In this document: positions 47,846 through 59,110 of the stretch, piece after piece
How positions within the stretch are numbered: position 1 is the stretch's first letter
How the letters are laid out: every line of letters starts with the position of its first letter
Assembly (NCBI GenBank): GCA_950295325.1
Contig: OX485808.1
Location: 9,924,501 to 9,988,500, forward strand
DNA length: 64,000 nt
Source of the DNA: Polytrichum commune
Lineage: Eukaryota; Streptophyta; Polytrichopsida; Polytrichales; Polytrichaceae
Reading direction: 5' to 3'
Translations under genes and position numbers: made by a program
The notes under the pieces: model-generated
Databases searched by the model: none
Seen by the model: only the letters and a program-made list of their open reading frames with translations
Told to the model about the DNA's origin: nothing

Positions 47846-49243
47846 CACTCACCTTTGGCAGTTGAGTTCCCATAGTTTACTGGAATTGCAATAATATAAT
47901 AATCCAGTGTCGCAGGAGGGAGCGGGGAGGTCGCGAACATGATGCTCCCCAGATCCGCTCTCCCCAGCTAATCATCGGAAATCAGAAGGGTGCGAATAAG
48001 TTACAGGTAGGACCTGCACTGGGAGAAATTGTGGGGTCGGCTGGCTAGGCAAGTCCAGGCCTTTGTGCTTGGGCAAGGATTCCGCAATGCATGCAGGGTG
48101 TTATAGAATGCTGCTTATATATTTTGTATAGAAAAGTCAAGAAAAGTCAAGAAAAGTCATCCTGGGGTGTAGGTACTCAGTGCAGCCACTTAGAGCCCTC
48201 TCCTGCAGCAGGTGCAGCTCATAAGACTCTACTAGAAGAAGGGGTTATGTGGACTTCTCGAGCTAGACAGTTTCTTCTAAAGCTCTGGATTCAGCCCTTG
48301 AAGGCAAGGCAAAGTTGAAAGTAAAGAACTCTGCTGGTCATCGAGAGCGAGAGAGAGCGAGAGCGAGAGCCGAGAGCTCAGGGCAAGGAAAGGCTGGACA
48401 AGTTACCTGCTTGTTTGTTACAGCTTACGTCGGTGGACCTGCTGGGTCTTTGAAGTTGGTTTCATTTCTTGCTGATGAAACCTTCATGCGTTGAGGGCGA
48501 CTTAACAAGGTAGAGGTTGTTTTTTGTGTGTGTTGGATGCTGGCTTCAACTCCTGGACCAAGGGGTCTGTGTTTTCTGGGGATGCAGAGGAGTTTGTTGA
48601 AGATTAGGCTACCTGTACGATCATGTCGATTAGGTTGATCCTGAAGTTGGACTTTCAGTGCTCATGTCGACGTCGACGACAGGGTCATTTTTATTAGTTC
48701 AGATACAATACACCGTGCCAGGCTTATCAGCCACGCCTAGGTCAGATAAGAAATCCCAAGGTTTCTCAAGCTCTAGGTTACCGGCTTATGACACTCCAAA
48801 CTTGGAATCTGAACCTGCAGGGTTAAGTCAGTGAATAATTGCAAAGCTCATGTAGGAGGTGATCTGTATAGCTTCGGTCACCATTTGTGAAGTTTCATGC
48901 ATCAAGACATGATAGGTTTCTAAAAAGTATCACGTTCAAGTCCATTTGTTTGGGCTTGGATCTGGTCAAGTGCTACTGACTTCGGAATTCATCATCAAGA
49001 AATTTATGGCTGCACAGATCACGTCAACCCTTCGAAAGTATGCATGTATAATATGCATCATCCATCTCAATTGCGATCCTCTCGAGGGTTAGTACTAGGT
49101 TGACGAAGAATTCATCAGCTTGGTTATTGCTGAAGGATGATAGATATTCCACATGGAAGAACTGCAAGAGATCATAGTGCGCACCATTAGGTGTTGGTAG
49201 GTAGCTACAAGTATCGACTGGATTTTGCAGCACGTGGACCATA
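47846..49243 (+). promoter_or_regulatory. Upstream region of the glycosyltransferase gene
   Basis: This region is less AT-rich than the repeats to its left. It holds a three-fold GTCAAGAAAA repeat (48129-48158), a possible TATA-like TTATATAT at 48115-48122, and a GA-rich tract (48343-48375, GAGAGAGCGAGAGC) of the kind common in plant promoters and 5' leaders. The ORF at 48091-48318 has no known domain. No transcription start can be fixed and an intron in the 5' leader is possible. Confidence 0.35.
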
Positions 49244-52200
49244 ATGCCTGTTTCCGGGCAACTAAATCTTCCTATCACGTGTTCCGACCGAGACTTAGAC
49301 GCAAAGCTGCCAGGAAGCTCCAGTGCAGTTCGGCACTGGGTTAGAGTGACGATGAAGGAGTACGCAGCCTGGCACGGCAGGATCAACAACTTGGTCTTCT
49401 TCTTCATCCTCTTATTCACCGGGATTATTCTTGGCGTCTGCACAACCTTATCCGTCGTGGGCTTCTACGGCAACCCGGAGTCTGGCTTCCTATCCACCTC
49501 CTTCGCTTCCTTTTCATCTTCCTCCTTCTTAGCCTCCACTGAATCATCCTCCTCCTTAGCCTCCAATGGATCATCCTCCTCCTTCTTAGCCTCCAATGGA
49601 TCATCATCACCTCATATCCTCAAACACCATCTCGATGCCGATTCAGATGTTAATCCTCCAAATAATGAGACTAATGCGAATTCTGAGGATTCTGATGAAG
49701 TCACAAACTCGGACAGCTCCTCAACCTGGACCGACCCTTTGTACGAGGAGCGGAGGGAGGTTTACCATGGCAACACCTCAGATTTCCTGGGAGACCATCC
49801 TGTGGACTTGTCGTTGCTGTCTGATGCGTTCCACCACATGAGCGATGAGGAGCTTCTTCAGAAAGCGTCATCCATCGTGGCGACGACGTCGACTGAGGGT
49901 ATGGATCAGCCTCCCAAAGTTGCGTTTTTGTTCCTCACCCGCGGCCCGTTGCCGTTCACACCGCTGTGGGAGCGGTATTTCCGTGGCTATGGAGGTTTGT
50001 ATTCCATCTACATCCACGCCCACCCTCGCTTCCGCCCCAACGTCTCCTCCGCCTCGGTTTTCTACCGCAGAAATGTCCCAAGCAAGGTATACTTTGTTTT
50101 GAATTTTCTCCAAGTTGTATTAATCATTTCTTCTTATCCCTTGGCTTTTTTTTAATTTTTTTTTTTCTGGATGGTTCTCGACGGTCTTGTAAGTTTATAG
50201 GTTTGTGATTCTGATCTGTACAGACCTTTGACGCTTTGTGGATTCTGTCAGTCCTTCGAATTTTGGAGGTATTCATGTAAAGAAACAGCTATAATTTTGT
50301 TCTGGATGGTTCTCGATGAAGAAGACCTGTGGAAATAACTCGGTTTAGTGTTCCCTCTACAGTTTGATTTGTGGATTCCGACAGTCCTTCGATTTGAATT
50401 CGGATCATGCGCAGATACAGCTTCTTTTTTTCTGGGTGGTTTTCGATGACTATCCTGTGAATATTGGGTTTAGTGAATCTGAGAATCCTGCGAATTTCAG
50501 AGGGATTCATATGAGGGAACAGCGATGACTTTTCATGGTTTAATCTCGATAAATTGTGAATATTTTGTTTATTGATTCTCTACAGTTCTGATTTGTGAAT
50601 TCCGACAGTCCGAATTTCAGAGGGATTCATGTGAACCAACAGCTATGTAACTTTCTGTGTGGTTTTCGGTGATCATCCTGTCGAAACTGCGTTTAGTGAT
50701 TCTGATATCTACAGATTGACGTGTAGTTTCTGACAGTCTTCGAATTTCAGAGGGATTCATGTGAAGAAGCAGCTATACTTTTTTTCTGGGTGATTGTCGA
50801 TGATCCTGTGACTATTGAGGTTGTTGATTCTCTCTACAGTTTGGGTTGTTGATTCCGACAGTCCTTCGAATTTCAGAGGGATGCATGTGATGAATCAGCA
50901 GCTATCCTGTATACCCAAAATATGTCATGTGGTCGGATCATCTCTCGTTGGTCTACGTTATAGAGTTCCCACCTGCACCAGGTGGTGATTAAGCTGAAGT
51001 GATACCGGGAGGGACTTAAAATGGTCCGAGCCGACCCTAAACTACCGGATGATGGTGGAGAGATACCCAAATCTCAAGGAAGAGGTTGGCGGTTCGATTC
51101 CCGGCCGTGAAATCTCCTCTCTACTTGACGGAAAACTTGGCAGGTGGTCAACTGCCTACTGTGCTTTGGCGCTGGCCTGTTGGTCTTCTGTCTAAAATAA
51201 ATAAAAAACAAAATAAATAAAAATCGGCGCCGAACTTTACCTATTTAGGTCGTATTCCAAACCGTTGTAGTCATAGCTGTATTCAGGTTCTTCTTCGTTG
51301 TATGAGTACATGCCATATCCTGATTCAATTGAGTCGTATTCGTCCTTTCGACCTTGGGTGACACTGCAGATTATAGAAGTTGAAGTCGAGGTACTAGTTC
51401 CATAGCCGACTGAATTTACAAGCCTCAGTGACAACAGCGTATAAATTAGCTCCACTCGATCAAGTTTCAGAAAGTCACTATAACACTAATCAGCTGAACG
51501 GTGTCGGATCGAGTGATCAGTGACCATACGTTATTTTAACGATATTGATGGTGACCAAAATTTATAGTCTCACAGTATCACTGGAACATCACCATGTGTT
51601 TCCAACATGCAGGTCCACCCAGGCGTATCTACACGCTTGTCTCCATAAAAACAAGCTTAGATCGATGCTGCCTCTCAGTGACCTATTCATGCCTCCGCAG
51701 GGATTTGTGTTTAATTAGAACCTATTTTGGAGCTGGTAACACATTCTTAAGCAGCACCACTCTGTTTCGTATCATAATCAGTTCTGTAAAGACTACAAAT
51801 TGTAGTGAAAAATCAACACCTGGTGGGTCTGGATGGTGACCCCTTGCTTAAATTTTCTTTGGCCAATTCTCATTAGTTCTGAAAACATACACTTGAAAGA
51901 GTGAACCTCTTCTAATTAATAATTCAGTTACAAATGATATCCATGGGTTCCTCTCAATGGCCTCTCTTTTCAGAAGGGTTAGAAATGATTTAGAAACCAC
52001 TGTTCTAAAGGGGGAGAGTGTGTTGCCACTCTCGGACCGAACTACTGGACATCTTCTCAGTGATCGGATTCAGCATAACAGTTGCAAATGGAATGAATGG
52101 GGTCCTCTCAATGCCCGCTTGTTCCAAGCATCTGAAAATAACAATCACCAATCCATTAGAATCATGAATTGAAGTTCAGATTTAGAAGCTACAGGTGTTG

Positions 52201-52970
52201 TTCCAGAGGGATCGATTTGTGGATATCGATTGTCGTGCAATTCGAGATCAATAACCCTAGTTAACTCCATTTCTTTTCTTTCGCTTGCTGGCCAGCAGGA
52301 GGTGGTATGGGGTCGTCTCTCGGTGTTCGATGCGGAGAGGCGGCTATTAGCCAACGCTCTACTGGACCCAGCCAACGCCCGGTTCGTGCTACTCTCCGAA
52401 TCCTGCATCCCCGTAGCACCATTTCCCACAGCCTACAAGTACTACACGGAGTCCCAACACAGCTTTGTGGAGTGCTTCGTGAACGAAGGCAAGGGAGGGT
52501 TAGGGCGGTACAACCGGATCCGGAACCGCGAGAAGCTGAACCCGGAGATCACCCCTGCGCAATGGCGCAAGGGCAGCCAGTGGTTCGAGATGTCGAGGGA
52601 GCTAGCCTCCACCGTCGTCTCCGATCGCAAGTACTATGCCAAATTCGAGAACGTCTTCTGCAGGGACAAGAATGGCATCTGTTACATCGACGAGCACTAC
52701 CTCCCCACGGTGCTTGCCATTCTGCACCCCACCAAATTAGCCTACAGGACCACCACGTTCATAGATTTCACCCGCAGTGCCGCCCACCCGTATCAATGGG
52801 AACCGCCCACGATCACCGAGGAGCGGATGAAGAAGATCACCGCATCCGGTAGCAACTGTAAATACAACGGCCAGGTTACGGACACTTGCTACATGTTTGC
52901 CAGGAAGTTCAGCCCCGGCTGCCTGGAGCCTCTCTTGGCTCTGGCGTCGAATGCTTTTGGCATTCCATAA
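49244..52970 (+). CDS. BC10-like GT14/DUF266 glycosyltransferase, two exons
   Basis: Coding sequence: join 49244-50086 and 52299-52970, 504 residues, ending in TAA. Family knowledge: DUF266 proteins belong to CAZy GT14 (core-2/I-branching N-acetylglucosaminyltransferase type) and act as type II membrane proteins of the Golgi; rice BC10 is the best-known member and affects cell-wall mechanics. Seen here: a cytosolic N-terminus, one membrane segment at about residues 50-72, a Ser-rich stem with several N-x-S/T sites (about 80-170), then PPKVAFLFLTRG (223 on), IYIHAHP, DAERRLLANALLD (292-304), FVLLSESCIP (310-319), WRKGSQWFEM (370-379), CYIDEHYLPT (409-418) and TDTCYMFARKF (475-485). The splice donor follows VPSK in phase 0. 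Two starts are possible, 49244 or 49352 (MKEYAAWHG); the second would remove 36 residues and give a more usual short tail before the membrane segment. An in-frame stop at 49202 bounds the first. No defect is visible; exact substrate unknown. Confidence 0.93.
49517..49600 (+). repeat. In-frame Ser-rich minisatellite in exon 1
   Basis: Three tandem units of 27, 27 and 30 bp (49517, 49544, 49571) encode variants of SSSSFLASNG in the stem region. All lengths are multiples of three, so unit gain or loss keeps the frame. Confidence 0.88.
50200..50905. repeat. Intronic minisatellite, 105-130 bp units
   Basis: About six imperfect units share GATTCCGACAGTCCTTCGAA, TTTCAGAGGGATTCATGTGA, ACAGCTAT and TCTGGGTGGTTTTCGATGA. 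The GTCC/TTCG landmark falls near 50252, 50382, 50480 (altered), 50607, 50735 and 50866. Confidence 0.88.
50925..51225 (+). mobile_element. Possible tRNA-derived SINE
   Basis: GGTTCGATTCCCGG at about 51092-51105 is a good RNA polymerase III B box. About 45 bp upstream, GATGGTGGAGAGAT is a weak A-box candidate. An A-rich tail (AATAAATAAAAA-like) ends near 51222. It cannot be a tRNA gene because the T-stem does not pair. Left border and TSD not resolved. Confidence 0.4.
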
Positions 52971-53033
52971 ACCAGTTATTGGTGAGGGGCATCGCAGCAT
53001 TCCATAAACCAGTTATTGGTGTTGGGGCATCGC
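52960..53033 (+). repeat. Tandem duplication across the stop codon
   Basis: GCATTCCATAAACCAGTTAT followed by TGGTG and GGGGCATCGCA occurs at about 52960 and again at about 52997. The TAA stop (52968-52970) lies in the first copy; the second forms 3' UTR. Confidence 0.92.
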
Positions 53034-54489
53034 ATGACGTGGCATTCTGTGATTGGGGGAAGGAATGAATGGCAAGTTCTCCGGTTAGTTCCGTTCTCAA
53101 TCTAGGCCATTGATCTCCGTGATCGATCGGATTTAATTGGGTGCCTTAAATGGACATCCAGGCCTTCTTTTGTTCATACTTTAGAAACCACCAAGATTCG
53201 CGGGGGGGTCGTCCTTCACTAACCCACTTTGTTAATTCATTTGCCTCCCATTGTATCATACATTCATTTATCATGATAAAACATAACATTTATCTACACC
53301 AATATATGCCCCGTGTACATATATATCATGTCGAAGTGGTGCGTTTTATGTGAAGTTTGTCATGTTTCTTCATGCCTTGTTTCGTTCTCGGTGGTGTAGG
53401 CCATGCCTCATAAAATTAGGTGTTTGCATAAATTAAATATATAAGATTAATTTAGAAAAGGCTGGAAAGTGCTCGGAATTGGACAACTAGAGTGTGTTTC
53501 ATATGACGTTGTGTGTGTCATGTTTTATTGTGTTGATAGTGAGAAGGCTCTCATCAGCGATGATGATTGTTAAGAGCGTGAATTGCACGTTGAACTGCGC
53601 AGACTCGTCATTGAAACACATCTTGGACGTTTTTGAAAAAAATTCCCCTTAATTTGTACACGTCGCTCTAACTATTTAATGTGTTTTAGGCGTCTATTTA
53701 CAGAACGCCTAATTTAATGAGGCCTAGTGTAGGCTCTTGATCTCCATGATCGGAGGGTTTAGAGGGAGAAAAATATTATTTCATGAAACATGGATCGTAT
53801 GTCCGTATTCGTAGGGTGCCCTATGATCGTGTAACTTTTCGGGCAGTGTTGCCAGGAAGTTTTTTGTTGTAATGATTTTCATCCGGCCATGGATAAGTTT
53901 TTTACTGCTTGTGTGTAAAATTTTGTTAACATGTCCGTAATTTTTCCTCTGGTTCTCTTAGTTGTGGTTTTGGAGACAATGCAAGTTATGGAGGCATAGA
54001 CCAAATTAAATTGCACATAACTAAATCAAGGAATAAAATCTTTGGGAGGTGGATCCATGAAACCCTCAGGACTTTTTCCAAAAATCCCTTGAGAGATGGT
54101 TCCAAATATGGTCATTCACATTGGTAGTAGCTTGCAACATTTCTGTTTTTATTCCTAACGAGTTCAAACACAAGCATTTTAGGGACAAGTCTTGAAGAGT
54201 CCACTCTTTATTGGAATTCTCATGATGTGTATAGAGACTATGAAATAAAACCCCATATATATATATATATATATATAATATTTATAACAATAGAGAAAAA
54301 GGTATATTTAGTAAAGATATGCTAGATAATAGACTCATGTGTGTGTATATATATATACACATACTAAGGCTTTCAAGTTGATATGATAAATGTTTCCACT
54401 ACATATACAAAATATAAGTCATCAAAAAATATAGGTCTTTATTATATATATAACCCAATTCTACTTTTCATTGAGAAACGTATTCCCAG
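53034..54489. other. 3' flank and intergenic DNA
   Basis: Expected to include the 3' UTR of the glycosyltransferase gene; no unambiguous poly(A) signal was chosen. TA runs occur at 54255-54277 and 54345-54359. No gene. Confidence 0.4.
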
Positions 54490-55640
54490 GGGTTGGACTC
54501 TTCATACCATGTACGAAGTAACATGAGTGTATAAAGAAGTATTATTTGAGGCATTAGAATTTAATGTTCATAGTATGCATACGGGAGATATATTGTTTTC
54601 CTCTAGTGTGTAAATAAAAAAGGCTATTAATAATTTTGAAATTTTGGTAGATGCAAACATGGGAGCCCTAAGGTTTACTAAAGAAAGAATGGCAATATTT
54701 GTGTTGATTTCATCCAAATAACATGTATTTTAGGGCCATGGGGTTGGACCTTTCATTGAAAACCAATTACCTCGTGCATTCACAACATACTCTCAAATCC
54801 CCTATATACAAGTTATGTTTTTGGTATAATCACGCAATACACGTACAACTTCAATGATAAAAGTACAAGTGACAATATGTATACATAAAAAAAAATTACA
54901 TTCATATATAGTCATTAACATAAGTATGCAAATATATTTTTGAATAACAATCAACCCCTATCATAAGTATAACCACCTGCATCAATCATCCGCATCCCCT
55001 TTGACCAACCTCCACAAATAAGTGTGGCCCGTTCCTCTTGCAACCCTAAGCAAGAAGTGACATCATTCTTAGCTCAACGACTCCTTCCAAAACCCTAATA
55101 CCACCTCCTCCATGTGATAAGGGATGAGATAACGGAATGAGAAAATTATTCATCTTGGTTTCATCCAATATAAAATACTTATCCCATAAAGTCTAGTGAC
55201 ACTATCATACAAATACAAATGTTGTATATTTTCTCGAGGTCCTTCATACATGTACATAAGTACAAGTTATAATATGTGTAGCATATGTATACTTAGTACA
55301 ACAAAGTTCAAATTAATCCTGCTTTCATATAATCACGTATACTCATACATGTTAGAAAAGGTGCACCCCCTAGGTTTTAGGGTCATATTATTATGAGTTA
55401 TATATTTTATAGATGATAAAATGTTCGATGGTTTTCTCATTGAGAAGTGAAAGTGGATTATATATTTAATAAAAGCCTAATTTATGTCATGATTTGTAAA
55501 TTTTGTGTATGTATAGAAGGCATTAATCACATCAAATTGAAATTTTAGTATCAACACTTGAGTCCATTTTCCAGCCTATTATTACTATGTATACCTTTGT
55601 ATGTTTCTACTCAACCATGCACATCATTTAGGTTTCCAAC
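54490..55640 (+). repeat. Dispersed repeat R3, copy 1, in two blocks
   Basis: Block 54493-54730 (GGACTCTTCATACCATGTAC, then ATTATTTGAGGCATTAG, GGGAGCCCTAAGGTTTA) and block 55430-55640 (TCTCATTGAGAAGTGA, CACATCATTTAGGTTTCC) recur in order at 58405-59110. The spacer here is longer. A GGTGCACCCCCTAGG motif near 55360 resembles the right terminus of the 11.9-kb unit. Confidence 0.75.
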
Positions 55641-57707
55641 AAAGACCCACTACCTGGGAAATTATTTATTCATAAGATGTAACTCATACTAATATGGCCC
55701 TACAACATATGTCCATTGTCAAAAACAAAAAAAAATAAAAAACTCTTAAGTTTAGGACCCATTTTGTACATCCAACTTTATTTCAAATTCTCAGTAGCCT
55801 TTTCATTTGTACATACCAGAGAAAAATAATACATCCCCTTTGACTCCAAAGGTTAGGTGCTTTTGTTCTCGAGAGGATCCAACCGCAACTTGAGACAGGT
55901 ATGTGGCTCCAAAATGGGCCTTTCCATGTAGAAGACAAGACGAAGAATCATCTATGTGCTCCTTCAAGGCAATGGTAGCCTCATCAACAAGTTGGGCTCT
56001 CAAAGCTCCCAACTTTGTCTTTGTGACTCGACAGGGAGAGTCTACCAACGCATGAGTTACATAAATAACGAGGACAACCGCATTGTCCTTCAAAAGTTGA
56101 CCAACTACGTAAAATACCTCAGTTGGTATAGAGTGGGGTCCGAGACATAGATCATGTATGTGTTGATGCCCCCCTATTGCCCATCATTGTATGCCATCCT
56201 GCATCAACTCCTTCCACAGTTGGCAGATCTGAGTCCGACCATTGTTTTGCCCTTCGCCGAAGTGGGAGACATTCTTCTTCAATCCTATAGACATTTTACT
56301 TGCCCCATTTGAAATCGTGATTAGTGTCCCGGAGCCCACAATCGATAAATCCCCAACCAATGTGCGTTCTCACTTCCTCTTTGTTTTGTTTTCCAACATA
56401 CTAGTTATTGAAATTGCGTTTGAAAGTTTAACATACGCTAACTTCCAATGTGCTTTCAAAACTTGTTGGCCTCGATCCAAGGTTATCCCAAACTAGCAAA
56501 TGTTGGTGATATGTTCTTTACTTGCAATGACTAACGAATCTATGTTACGGACTCGCATCCTAAATGTTGTATTGTGTGGTGTTGTCTAAACCTTGTAGGT
56601 CTCCAACAATAGGTGGCCCATCAAAGTTTGAGCATTTTCTTGTGCTTCGCCGGAGTGTTAGACAATCCTCAGCATATATTACACCAAGTTGCGATCCTCT
56701 CATAGTGCGATCTCTTAACGGAAATATTTGAATGCTTTGGATCAATGGGCGCAAACCCTAAACCTACAAACTACAATGACAACCTTTATTCCTAAACCAA
56801 TTTTCTTTGGAGTCGGTTTCTTCTTATTTGTTTGAAGACCACAATCTTCACAAAGTTTTACCGAGGATCTACACAGACCGATGCGCAACCCTTGCTCATT
56901 AGTTCACAAAAGAGACTCAAGTTTCTATCCTCACTCAATTATTCCATAGACTTACTCAATCTTTTCTACTTGATTCAATTCTTCAACATATCGACATTCC
57001 ATTCCACTCATACATATCTTCCAACTTCATAATCCTCCTTTGTCATAATTCATAATTTACTCTTAATCCCTCACCGCATTGATGAGAAAGCTGCCTTGCC
57101 AACATAACCACTCATAATCAAAAGGTTCTCAACCAACTTCTCGCATAGTATAATTGTTTGATTTCAATGTATACGTAGCTTCCACAACTACTAAACCAAA
57201 TTCACCTCAAAAGCAACCCTCAAAATGAGACTGATAACCAAACCATGGTGGAACATTCTCCAGAAATCTCTAACCTTTTCATTAGAACATCAAAAACATG
57301 TACAAAATGGAAAGATCGTAGCCTTATCTTACACTAAATCACTCTACATCCTCTTCGAAACATCCAGCACCCTCTAGCTCCATCCTCCCAACCAAACCCT
57401 AACCCTATTTTTCTCTCCCTCACTCACCCAAATGCATTCTACCACATGCCCCACAATCTATAGTGTAGTCAACAAGGACTCGAGATTACTTTTGTAACTA
57501 CGCAACATCTTCAACTCATTTGATAGGATTTTATGGAGCACCTACTGGTGATCGATTTTTTGAAGTTTGATTGTCACCCATTTTATGAGTTAAATAAAGT
57601 GTATGATGCGACCATGCGGCTCCTTCTTATAGCCTGACATACTAAAGCACTCCATGACCAACACAAAATGACATTGTTGTGACAAATGCCTACAAGTTCT
57701 TCAATGC
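55641..57707. other. Intergenic DNA with unassigned ORFs
   Basis: The minus ORF 55803-56093 (with LGALRAQLVDEATIALKEHI) and plus ORF 55956-56150 overlap; neither is recognised. The remaining sequence is anonymous. Confidence 0.35.
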
Positions 57708-58134
57708 TAAGGTTGAAATACCATAACCTGTTAACCACCCTCTAGCCGTGCACTAGACCGCCGTTATAATGGTGAAGTACCATTTTTAAAACCGATCATG
57801 GCTCGGCAGCAACTTCAATGCGTGTGCACTTAGTGTAGCCAAAGGGAGTCAGGTGTTAATGTACTCATGACGTAACCGGTTTACGCAATGTTTTGTATGG
57901 AAATGCAGATTGCCATGTTCGGTGTAGGGAGAATCTAGTGAACGAGTAGGGGTTTGGACAACTTTCCACTTTGAAATTTTTTATAGCATTTTTTGTATAG
58001 GGCAGAAAAATATGAAACAACTTGCATTCTTCATGAATCCTTCTCGTCTATCTTGAAAAATTATCTCACGATTGTCAGACTAGATCTTCAATGCGAATCA
58101 CCTTATTTTCACGGGTTATGGTATTTCTACCTTA
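57708..58134. mobile_element. 423-bp TA-flanked MITE, copy 2
   Basis: Element 57710-58132, ends AGGTTGAAATACCATAA and the inverse GGTATTTCTACCT, TA on each side. Inverted relative of 14543-14963 along the full length, including GAACGAGTAGGGGTTTG and AACTTGCATTCTTCATGAAT. The ORF at 57993 is a repeat artefact. Confidence 0.88.
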
Positions 58135-58404
58135 AAACAAAATCTTCAAGTTTCTCTTTAGTCTTGCAGTTGAGCATCATTGAGCCTTCAATTGCAGCTA
58201 CCAAGGACAACAAATCATTTTGGTTGTTGCAAACTCTACCAATTGATCTTTAATCGACTTGCGATGAGTTTCATCACATCAAATGCGTGCTAGATCACCA
58301 TTGTAGGACGATTTTAATGGACTCCGCCGTGCCCATGATCAAGGATCGAATATGTCTCTACTATAACATGGACTCGACAAGAAAATTGAGATAAATGTAA
58401 CTAC

Positions 58405-59110
58405 CCAAGGGTGGACTCTTCATACCACGTACGAGCTAGCAAGAGTGTAAGAAGGGATATTATTTGAGGTATTAGTGTACATTGTATACATAAGGGAGAG
58501 GTGTTTTAAAAAAAAAATCTCTAGTGTGTACATCTAGTAAGGTTATTAATGCTCTTAAAGTGAAGGTAGATGTGCCAAAGGGGGCCCTAAGGTTTAGAGA
58601 AAATTGACAATAGATGTGTTAGTTTCATCCAATTCACGTTTTTATCTATTGTTGTCATATGGTCGTAGTGACTACCTTGTCCATTCTTAGTAGGGGTTGC
58701 ATTTGGATTCTAGGGTTTTATAAACTAAAGGCTCTGGGATCGCTCATGGGTTTCCTTGAGTTTTGCTCTCTGGATTGTGGCTGACTTTATTGTGCTCTTG
58801 TCTTTGTTTGTTTGATACAATCGTTGAGTTACATGCTATGGTGGAAAATTGTTCAAGGACTTTCTCATTGGAAAGTGAGTTTGAATTTTATGTGTAATAA
58901 AAGGCATGTTGAAATCATCATTTATGTCCTATATATGTAGTGGAGGCATTTATCACATTATATTGAAAAACTTAGTATAAATACATGAGTCTATTTTCTA
59001 GCATGAAGTTAGTATGTATACATGTGTTTTTTCTCTATGAACTTCTCCTCTAGAGGGGGTTTGATTTCATAGTGACCCACGCACATCATTTAGGTATCCA
59101 ATGAAGAGTC
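58405..59110 (+). repeat. Dispersed repeat R3, copy 2
   Basis: GTGGACTCTTCATACCACGT and GGGGGCCCTAAGGTTTAG, then CACATCATTTAGGTATCC, collinear with 54.5-55.6 kb in the same orientation. Confidence 0.75.

Larger units (their letters stand above)
50087..52298 (+). other. Intron of the glycosyltransferase gene (2,212 bp)
   Basis: Donor AAG|GTATAC at 50087 and acceptor at 52296 or 52299 (tandem CAGCAG). A pyrimidine-rich tract with TTCTTTTCTTTCGC lies just before the acceptor. The intron contains a minisatellite and a SINE-like insert. The rest, 51230-52250, has short ORFs on both strands that are not genes. Confidence 0.9.

Noticed and set aside
49024-49443. Minus-strand 139-aa ORF
   Set aside because: It overlaps exon 1 of the glycosyltransferase in antisense and has no domain; it is a shadow of the GC-richer coding strand.
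51060-51110. tRNA gene
   Set aside because: Only the B box is good; T-stem and acceptor stem do not pair.
52307-52852. Plus-strand 181-aa ORF in exon 2
   Set aside because: Wrong frame of a well-conserved exon; composition rich in Arg, His and Pro as expected for a shadow.
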